Shown: in pieces, positions 58,047 to 64,000 of the stretch
Numbering within the stretch: position 1 is the first letter of the stretch
Layout: each line of letters starts with the position of its first letter
Assembly: GCF_000183135.1 (NCBI RefSeq)
Contig: NC_014734.1
Coordinates: 3,472,001 to 3,536,000 of the forward strand
DNA from: Paludibacter propionicigenes WB4
GTDB taxonomy: Bacteria; Bacteroidota; Bacteroidia; Bacteroidales; Paludibacteraceae
Direction of reading: 5' to 3'
Length of the DNA stretch: 64,000 nt
Translations under genes and position numbers: made by a program
Notes under the pieces: model-generated
Database searches by the model: none
Seen by the model: the letters and a program-made list of their open reading frames with translations, nothing else
Told to the model about the DNA's origin: nothing

Positions 58047-58623
58047 CATTGAGACTTTCAAAAGGGTAATTAATCAAATCTGCCCAGATTTTTTAATAAC
58101 AGACGAAAATAAAGAGATTTTAAACGAACTGTACAGATACATTAACAACACATCGAAAGTTCTAGATTGCTCAAAAGGCATATGGTTTTGGGGCTCTATT
58201 GGTACCGGCAAGAGCACACTAATGAAAATCCTTGCAGAAGCTCAAAGAGCAGCCGACAAAGACCGAGGGTTTAAATGTGTAAATTGTTCCGAATTAGCAA
58301 CCAAGTATGCCGCTTACGGTTTTGAAGCAATGAATGAAAGCACATTTAACGAGGGAGAAAAACCTCATCCAGTCGAACGTGGATTCGATGAAGTTGGTCG
58401 TGAGCCTATACCTGCCAAGTATTTTGGAAATGATTTGAATGTTATGCAGTATATTTTCGGAATGCGTTACGAACTCAGAAACACAGTTAAAACTCATGTT
58501 ACAACTAATGTACGCAAAGAGTCAATACCGATACTTTACGGAGACTATATTAACGACAGACTTTATGAGACGTTCAATTTTATAGAAATTAAAGGAGAAT
58601 CAAAACGAGGTGCTACTAAGTAA
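57973..58623 (+). CDS. DnaC/IstB-type AAA+ ATPase
   Basis: The start is placed at ATG 57973. A longer frame from 57916 and a shorter one from 58018 are possible. The protein of about 216 residues has a Walker A motif in WGSIGTGKST (about residues 62-70) and a Walker B-like RGFDEVG segment. A HVTTNVRKE sensor-like stretch follows, and the frame ends in ESKRGATK. The set matches helicase-loader-like AAA+ proteins and suggests autonomous replication of the element, with the DUF6291-like protein as its initiator-side partner. Confidence 0.8.
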   Translation: MEQINSVIQQIKSQEMQTINRSTVSIETFKRVINQICPDFLITDENKEILNELYRYINNTSKVLDCSKGIWFWGSIGTGKSTLMKILAEAQRAADKDRGFKCVNCSELATKYAAYGFEAMNESTFNEGEKPHPVERGFDEVGREPIPAKYFGNDLNVMQYIFGMRYELRNTVKTHVTTNVRKESIPILYGDYINDRLYETFNFIEIKGESKRGATK

Positions 58624-59290
58624 AGAATACTTTTCATTTCCACAAAATTATTCTTAAATAGTTAAAATGAGAATTGCAAACTACAACTTCTATATAAAAG
58701 TAATATGATTTTATTTGCGAAAATAGTACATGTGTCTAGAATTCAATTATATACGATTCTTTGTAATCGATTTATATAGATTTTAGCATGAAAATTAATA
58801 GAAATTGAATTTTAAACAGCTTTTAAGTATCTTTTAATCAGTCATTTAGATCAATGAAAAAGAAACAGGCTGAATAGTGTATTTCGCATTTGACGAAAAC
58901 ACTGTCGATAAAAGAAGAACGAATATAAAAATTCATTGTTCCAAGAATATAGTCAGTAAAGCTCTTCACAACTGTATACTACTCAACCATATTTATTGTG
59001 TTGTTGTAATTTCCGTAGTTATTCATGGTCAAAGGGATTAAAATAGATTAGGAAAGTTTATAAAGAAAGAGAGTGGAAGAAATTCTACTCTCTTTCATCT
59101 TGAAATCCCTAGATCCTTCAAGCTGAGCTCACGCCGAAGCCTAAAGGAAAGAAAGTAATGCTCCCGATGAGAAACTTTTTATTCAGAAACCGAAAATAGT
59201 TGAATAAAATAGCATGTAGTTAAAAAATGATTCGTAAATTTGGGGTTGAAAAATAAATTACACTTTTATATTCCAAAACAGGTGAAATAG
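58624..59290. other. 667-bp noncoding region between element operon and hsdR
   Basis: AT-rich, no gene seen on either strand. It holds a 14-bp perfect hairpin (59065-59096) and a -7 element TAAATTTG (59235-59242) about 50 bp before hsdR. The boundary between the replication-type element and the restriction locus may lie here. Confidence 0.6.
59065..59096. terminator. 14-bp hairpin with GAAA tetraloop
   Basis: GAAAGAGAGTGGAA (59065-59078) and TTCTACTCTCTTTC (59083-59096) pair fully with one wobble around a GAAA loop. No T-run follows, so its role as a terminator is not certain. Confidence 0.55.
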
Positions 59291-62077
59291 ATGCTCAACC
59301 AAAATCCTGAACAAATAGCCCGAGACCAAATCGACAAGCAATTGTCGGAATGTGGTTGGATTATTCAGAATAAGCAGAGGATAAATCTTCATGCCGGGTT
59401 GGGTGTGGCAATACGTGAATATCAAACGGATGTTGGTCCGGCTGATTATGTACTATTTGTTGGAGGGAAACCGGTTGGTATTATTGAAGCGAAACGCGAA
59501 GAAGAGGGACAGAAATTTTCAGTACACGAGGGTCAGATAGAGGAATACGCAAAAGCTAAGCTAAAACTGATTAATAACGAGCCTTTACCGTTTTTATATT
59601 TAAGTACCGGGGCTATCACTCGCTTTGCCGATACGCGCGACCCCAAACCTCGTTTCAGGGAAGTGTTTACATTCCATCGTCCTGAAGGGCTACAAAACTG
59701 GTTGCGGAAAGAAAAATCGCTGCGCAGGCGAATGGCTGAGGATATGCCTGCGCTTATTACTGATGGTTTGCGCGATTGTCAGATAGATGCCATTACCAAA
59801 TTAGAAGAATCTTTTAAAAAGAATAAGCCGAAAGCCCTGATTCAGATGGCTACCGGTTCGGGTAAGACCTTTACGGCTATTACCTTTATTTACCGCTTAC
59901 TGAAAAACGTAAAGGCTAATAAAGTACTGTTTCTGGTAGATACGAAAAACCTGGGCGAACAGGCTGAGGGCGAATTTCGCAGCTATATTCCGCAAGACGA
60001 TAACCGCTTATTTCCCGAACTACATGGCGTAGTGAGATTGAACAGTTCGTTTGTGCCGCAGGATTGCCAGGTTTATATCAGTACTATTCAACGGTTGTAT
60101 TCTATTCTGAAAGGAACAGAACTTGATGAAAGCGCCGAACAGGAAAACCCAAACGAATTGAAAAGTTTTGCCAAAGAAGCCATGCCGGTGGTGTATAACG
60201 AAAAAATCCCCATTGAGTTTTTCGACTTTATCGTGATTGACGAATGTCACCGAAGCATCTACAACCTTTGGAAACAGGTGTTGGATTATTTCGATGCGTT
60301 TCAGGTAGGACTCACGGCTACGCCAGATAACCGCACCTTTGGTTATTTCAACCAAAATGTAGTTTCGGACTACGGTTACGAAAAAGCGGTGATTGATGGT
60401 GTGTTGGTTCCGTACAATGTATATACCATCGAAACACAGATAACACAACAAGGTGCAGCCCTGAAAATGGGCGAAATGGTGGATAAGCGCGAACGCCTTA
60501 CTCGCAAAAAGTTTTGGGAGGCGGTGGACGAAGATGTGGAATACAGCGGTAAGCAGTTGGACAGGGATATTGTAAACCCCAGCACTATTCGCTCCATTAT
60601 CCGTGAAGTAAAGAACACCTTACCTGCCATATTTCCTGACCGTATTTCGGGGGATGGTTCGTTCGAAGTGCCTAAGATGCTGGTATTTGCCAAGACCGAT
60701 AGCCACGCTGAAGATATTATTGAAATTATACGGGAGGAATTTGACGAGAGTAATGATTTTTGCAAGAAAATCACCTACCAGAGTTCCGAAGACCCCAAAA
60801 CGATACTCAACAGTTTCCGCAATTTGTATTACCCGCGCATAGCCGTTACGGTAGATATGATTGCTACCGGAACCGATGTGCGACCGCTTGAAGTATTGCT
60901 GTTTATGCGCGATGTAAAAAGTCGCAGTTATTACGAGCAAATGAAAGGACGTGGTACGCGTACCTGCTCCATCGAAGAATTGCGAGCCAAGGGAACTCCT
61001 TCTGCTAAATTTTCCAAAGATCATTTTGTGATTATCGATGCCATTGGTGTGGAGCAATCGCAGAAAACCGATAGCCGACCGCTGGAAAAAGCGCCGGGTG
61101 TTTCGCTCAAAGAGGTTTTGCAGCGTATAGCTGTGGGCGACCGTAGCGAGGAAATACTGACCACGCTGGCCAACCGTCTGCTTCGTCTTGATAAACAGAT
61201 AAACACCCACGAAAAAGAAACATTTAGTTCGCTGGCCGAAGGCAAAAACATTGCCCATGTGGTGAAACAACTGCTTAATGCTTATGACCCGGATACAGTG
61301 GAAGGTGTACGAACGAGTGTTCAATCAGACAAAAAAGGATTTCCACCTGCTGAAATAGAATCGGCCATTAAAGCCGAACAGCAACAAATAGTGGAACAAG
61401 CTGTAGCTGTATTTCATAACCCCGACCTGCGCGACTTTATTACCGATGTGCGTAAAAAGTACGACCAAATAATTGACACGTTGAATCAGGACACCATAAT
61501 CAAAAGCGGTTGGGTTAAGGATATTGAAGCCGAAGCGCAACAAACTGTGCAGGGCTTTAAAGTCTGGATTGAGACGCACAAAGATGAAATTACGTCATTG
61601 CAACTGTTCTACGGGCAGCCTTATCAGCGTCGTGAGTTGACTTACAAGATGATTAAAGAACTTTCCCAAAAGCTTGTTCTTGATAAACCCAACCTTGCCC
61701 CTATGCAAGTATGGAAAGCTTACCAAAAACTGGAAGATGCCGGAAGTCCACTCTCGGAAATGATTGCTTTGGTATCATTGGTACGTCGGATAATCGGCAT
61801 AGATGAAATACTTACTCTCTATGACAAAACAGTAGATAAAAACTTTCAGGACTGGGTATGGAAACGCCACTCCGGTGCAGGACATAAATTCAGCGAAGAA
61901 CAAATGGAATGGTTACGCATGATTAAAGAACATGTAACCAGTAGCTTCCATATTGAGAAAGATGATTTCGATTACAATCCATTCAATTCGCAGGGAGGAT
62001 TAGCCCGTATGTGGCAATTGTTTGGTGACGAAACGGAGGAAATTATTAATGAATTGAATGAGGTGTTAGCAGCGTAA
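59291..62077 (+). CDS. hsdR: Type I restriction enzyme R subunit (EcoEI-like)
   Basis: 928 residues. The N-terminal nuclease domain shows D52, E66 and K68 in PADYVLFVGGKPVGIIEAK, the PD-(D/E)xK site. The SF2 translocase (about 165-650) has Walker A ATGSGKT near 187, DECH near 317 and QMKGRGTRT. A C-terminal EcoEI_R-type domain (about 760-925) binds the methylase core. The protein translocates and cuts unmodified DNA together with HsdM and HsdS. It is complete. hsdS begins 1.6 kb downstream, after two non-restriction genes, and hsdM is not in the window. Confidence 0.95.
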   Translation: MLNQNPEQIARDQIDKQLSECGWIIQNKQRINLHAGLGVAIREYQTDVGPADYVLFVGGKPVGIIEAKREEEGQKFSVHEGQIEEYAKAKLKLINNEPLPFLYLSTGAITRFADTRDPKPRFREVFTFHRPEGLQNWLRKEKSLRRRMAEDMPALITDGLRDCQIDAITKLEESFKKNKPKALIQMATGSGKTFTAITFIYRLLKNVKANKVLFLVDTKNLGEQAEGEFRSYIPQDDNRLFPELHGVVRLNSSFVPQDCQVYISTIQRLYSILKGTELDESAEQENPNELKSFAKEAMPVVYNEKIPIEFFDFIVIDECHRSIYNLWKQVLDYFDAFQVGLTATPDNRTFGYFNQNVVSDYGYEKAVIDGVLVPYNVYTIETQITQQGAALKMGEMVDKRERLTRKKFWEAVDEDVEYSGKQLDRDIVNPSTIRSIIREVKNTLPAIFPDRISGDGSFEVPKMLVFAKTDSHAEDIIEIIREEFDESNDFCKKITYQSSEDPKTILNSFRNLYYPRIAVTVDMIATGTDVRPLEVLLFMRDVKSRSYYEQMKGRGTRTCSIEELRAKGTPSAKFSKDHFVIIDAIGVEQSQKTDSRPLEKAPGVSLKEVLQRIAVGDRSEEILTTLANRLLRLDKQINTHEKETFSSLAEGKNIAHVVKQLLNAYDPDTVEGVRTSVQSDKKGFPPAEIESAIKAEQQQIVEQAVAVFHNPDLRDFITDVRKKYDQIIDTLNQDTIIKSGWVKDIEAEAQQTVQGFKVWIETHKDEITSLQLFYGQPYQRRELTYKMIKELSQKLVLDKPNLAPMQVWKAYQKLEDAGSPLSEMIALVSLVRRIIGIDEILTLYDKTVDKNFQDWVWKRHSGAGHKFSEEQMEWLRMIKEHVTSSFHIEKDDFDYNPFNSQGGLARMWQLFGDETEEIINELNEVLAA

Positions 62078-62108
62078 TTTATAAGGTTCAAAGCTTATAT
62101 AGACTAAA

Positions 62109-62160
62109 TATAAGGTTTATTGCTTATAATTGCCAAATATAAGGATAATTCCTTATATTT
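62109..62160 (+). promoter_or_regulatory. Two 20-bp palindromes overlapping the satD promoter
   Basis: Palindrome 1 (62109-62128) is TATAAG-N8-CTTATA. Palindrome 2 (62138-62157, with flanks 62135-62160) is TATAAGG-N6-CCTTATA and is perfectly symmetric over 26 bp. Their centres are 29 bp apart, close to three helical turns. The second covers the TATATTTG promoter element (62154-62161), so a bound protein would block transcription. Confidence 0.75.
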
Positions 62161-62161
62161 G
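62130..62161 (+). promoter_or_regulatory. Promoter of the satD-DUF3307-hsdS genes
   Basis: TTG at 62130-62132, a 21-nt spacer, then TATATTTG at 62154-62161. Transcription would start near 62168, about 136 nt before the SatD-like start, leaving a leader that contains a copy of the GC-rich repeat. Confidence 0.7.
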
Positions 62162-62261
62162 TGGTTGAAAAATAACGAATAGATTAAAGGAAAATATCTA
62201 AAAAAACACGACAAATAAATATTGACGCATAAGGAGATGATAAAATTTTCACAAACCTCTC

Positions 62262-62290
62262 TCTGTACTCCCTTTGGGAGCTAGGAGGCT
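62262..62290. repeat. Single copy of the GC-rich dispersed repeat
   Basis: The core TACTCCCTTTGGGAGCTAGGAGGC is a diverged form of the unit at 36409-36433 and 50802-50828. It lies in the leader of the SatD-like gene, 14 bp before the start codon, and ends in an AGGAGG, which could serve as the ribosome binding site. Confidence 0.6.
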
Positions 62291-62303
62291 AAATTATAAA
62301 CAG

Positions 62304-62981
62304 ATGAAAATAGCCGTTATTACAGGAGATATTGTAAACTCCACCGAAATGAGTCCTGAAAACAAAAAGATTTTTTTTGTTTCTCTTTTCGCCTACTTTA
62401 AAGAATTAGAAGTGTTTTATAACGTAAAAATTGAAATGTTCAGAGGTGATAGCTTTCAATGCATGGTTAGTAACATTCAACATGCATTGCAAATAGCATT
62501 AGAAATAAAGACATTTATTCGAAGCACCGTCTCAGAGAAACAGGCTGTAAATCTAAAAATCAAAGACAACCTTTACAAGGCAACAGGACAAATCCGTTAC
62601 AATGCAAGAATATCTATAGGCATTGGGGAAATGGATTTTGTACATGATTCTGCATTAACCTCCGATGGCACTGCATTTCGACTTTCAGGCCGACAGTTGG
62701 ACGAAATGAAAAGCAAGAAGCAGTTTTTAATAATTTCAACAGATGATAAATATCATAGGGAACTACAAATGGAATCTGTATTGCTGGATGTGATAATGAA
62801 CAATAATACGGTTCAACAAAGTGACGTAATAAATAAAAAACTTAGGGGTTATATAGAAAAAGACATAGCCGGGATGTTGAACATCAAACAACCTGCTGTT
62901 AACCAACGATTGAATGCCGGAAACTGGCATGCCATAGATACTATGTTGAAGCACTTTAAATTACTGTACAGCAATGGATAA
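62304..62981 (+). CDS. SatD-like protein: class III cyclase-like domain plus C-terminal HTH
   Basis: The start is ATG 62304; a longer TTG frame from 62274 reads through the repeat. The 225 residues open with VITGDIVNSTEMS, and FRGDSF follows at 47-51. D9 and D49 match the spacing of the two metal-binding Asp of class III nucleotidyl cyclases. ARISIGIGE (101-109) and SDGTAFRLSGRQLDE (120-134) resemble the later cyclase strands. R130 matches the transition-state Arg, but the catalytic Asn position is R126. A C-terminal HTH (about 188-212, with DIAGMLNIKQPAVNQRL) may bind DNA. SatD-family proteins are otherwise uncharacterised. The stop overlaps the next start by 8 bp. It sits between hsdR and hsdS. 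Confidence 0.75.
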   Translation: MKIAVITGDIVNSTEMSPENKKIFFVSLFAYFKELEVFYNVKIEMFRGDSFQCMVSNIQHALQIALEIKTFIRSTVSEKQAVNLKIKDNLYKATGQIRYNARISIGIGEMDFVHDSALTSDGTAFRLSGRQLDEMKSKKQFLIISTDDKYHRELQMESVLLDVIMNNNTVQQSDVINKKLRGYIEKDIAGMLNIKQPAVNQRLNAGNWHAIDTMLKHFKLLYSNG

Positions 62982-63702
62982 ATCATGGCTTATTTTTACC
63001 TCCGAAGAAGGTAATTTTCTTATTCGTTTGTTGCTGGCACATTTTCTGGCCGATTTTGCATTCCAAACCCGGAAAATGGTTGAGCATAAAAGATGGTTCT
63101 CCTTACAGATGCTGTTGCATATTGCCATTGTGTTTGCATTAACATTCATATTCACTTTTTCATGGAAAATAGCCATCATCGTATCTGTATTGCACTGGTT
63201 GTTAGACGCCCTAAAGAAACAGTTTGAGAATAGCAGTTGGAATAAAGCCCTGTTGTTTTCCATCGACCAACTTTTACATCTGCTTGTGCTACTGTTTGTA
63301 TGGCTGATCAGATTCAACCTGCTGGATAAAATACAGCAAGCCATCGTACTGCCTTTTACAAATTACAGAATAAGCCTTATTTTGCTATCGTATGTAGTTG
63401 TTTTCTGGCCTGTTGGGTATCTTATCGGATTTTTGCTGAAAAAATTTAATCATCCCGGGCAGTCGGACAAAGCAGGACAGATGATAGGGCAATTTGAACG
63501 CGTTATTATCCTCACGTTGGTGTTGTTGCAACAATACGAAGCCATAGGTTTTCTGATTACCGGCAAAAGCATTATCCGCTTTTCAAGTACCAATCAGGAT
63601 GCTAAAAGTGAATATGTTCTGCTCGGCACCATGCTTAGTTACGCGCTGGCCATAGCAATGGGTGTGGTGGTGCGGATCATGTTGGATTTTCCTGTAAAAT
63701 AA
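62974..63702 (+). CDS. DUF3307-like membrane protein
   Basis: 242 residues with about six helices. Conserved polar residues fall within the helices: HFLADFAFQ (about 23-31), HWLLDALKK and DQLLHLLV. The pattern of H, D and Q within the membrane resembles metal-dependent integral-membrane hydrolases, but no activity is established for DUF3307. The gene overlaps the SatD-like gene by 8 bp, so both are translated together, as in the satDE-like pairs of other bacteria. Only 19 bp separate it from hsdS. Confidence 0.75.
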   Translation: MDKSWLIFTSEEGNFLIRLLLAHFLADFAFQTRKMVEHKRWFSLQMLLHIAIVFALTFIFTFSWKIAIIVSVLHWLLDALKKQFENSSWNKALLFSIDQLLHLLVLLFVWLIRFNLLDKIQQAIVLPFTNYRISLILLSYVVVFWPVGYLIGFLLKKFNHPGQSDKAGQMIGQFERVIILTLVLLQQYEAIGFLITGKSIIRFSSTNQDAKSEYVLLGTMLSYALAIAMGVVVRIMLDFPVK

Positions 63703-63721
63703 AGTATCAGTAAAAACATAA

Positions 63722-64000
63722 ATGAGCGAACTAAATAATATACCAAAACACTGGCAAGTAAAAAGACTTTTTGAAATAGGTAAAGTTATTAATGGTGATA
63801 GGGGTAAAAACTATCCATCTAGGGCACATTATGTTGAATATGGCGTTCCATTTGTATCTGCTGGTAATATTGAAGAATACTATATAAATAGTAATAACCT
63901 TAACTTTATTTCAAAAGATAAATTTGAAGCACTAAACAATGGGAAGTTACAAAACAGAGACATTATTTACTGTTTGAGAGGTTCTTTAGGTAAATGTGCA
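63722..64000 (+). CDS. hsdS: Type I restriction specificity subunit, 5' part only
   Basis: 93 codons from ATG 63722 to the window edge. The opening (NNIPKHWQVKRLFEIGKVI) and GVPFVSAGNIEEYYI with a later RDIIYCLRGSLGKCA are typical of the first target-recognition domain of HsdS, which reads half of the recognition sequence. The full protein should be near 400 residues. It lies 19 bp after the DUF3307 gene and is probably in one transcript with it. Confidence 0.9.
   Translation, partial: MSELNNIPKHWQVKRLFEIGKVINGDRGKNYPSRAHYVEYGVPFVSAGNIEEYYINSNNLNFISKDKFEALNNGKLQNRDIIYCLRGSLGKCA

Noticed and set aside
62274-62303. Upstream extension of the SatD-like protein
   Set aside because: The TTG start lies inside the GC-rich repeat. 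The ATG at 62304 follows an AGGAGG and gives the usual SatD opening.
62304-63702. Calling the pair a Pycsar system outright
   Set aside because: No cyclic-nucleotide-binding domain is seen in the DUF3307 protein, and one catalytic residue of the cyclase fold is replaced. The resemblance is kept as a hypothesis only.

Overview
The window looks like a chromosomal segment from a facultatively aerobic member of the Bacteroidota, most like Bacteroidales. Supporting signs are promoters of the TTTG-N19-TAnnTTTG kind, starts that mostly lack Shine-Dalgarno sequences, type IX secretion (T9SS) sorting tails, TonB-dependent receptors with carboxypeptidase-regulatory N-termini, and a polysaccharide-degrading operon. 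The left ~50 kb reads as core or slowly changing genome. The right ~14 kb is accessory.

1-13.8 kb: an acyl-CoA synthetase cut by the window edge, purU and a tRNA-Asp. Next come minus-strand cell-surface genes: an OmpA-type porin, a 1734-residue multidomain T9SS protein and two small proteins. Upstream of these is a six-unit 42-bp tandem repeat, then a LuxR-type response regulator with its soluble triple-PAS histidine kinase. 14-20.3 kb: a three-gene CAZyme operon, probably for decorated xylan: a tandem CE1 esterase, a GH43 enzyme and a GH3 enzyme. 20.3-29.6 kb: mostly housekeeping genes (ssb, nadB, rlmD) plus a GH18-deacetylase-GT2 fusion that puts PgaB-like and PgaC-like activities on one chain.

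30-39.3 kb: a ten-gene aerobic respiration operon behind a near-perfect promoter. A Tat-type Fe-S protein, a NrfD/HybB-type quinol-side membrane subunit and a membrane-bound cytochrome c precede a complete caa3-type (A2) oxygen reductase with SCO and haem O synthase. No bc1 complex is encoded here, so the first three genes probably form the quinol:cytochrome c step. A small Cys/His protein and a TonB-dependent receptor follow, perhaps for metal (copper) supply. 42.4-50.6 kb: an SGNH esterase, an isochorismatase-like hydrolase, a receptor/GDPD operon and some unknown genes.

50.6-54.2 kb: a repeat-rich noncoding zone. It holds inverted-repeat elements, a cloverleaf-like element and three tandem copies of a promoter-hairpin-U-tract cassette made by duplication of the 3' end of umuC. 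Intact umuC and umuD follow. 54.5-64 kb: a mobile element with a frameshifted tyrosine integrase and a small replication-type operon. After it comes a type I restriction locus in which hsdR and hsdS are separated by a SatD-like gene (class III cyclase-like domain plus HTH) and a DUF3307 membrane-protein gene. That pair has its own promoter overlapped by two palindromes, and is the best candidate here for an undescribed system.
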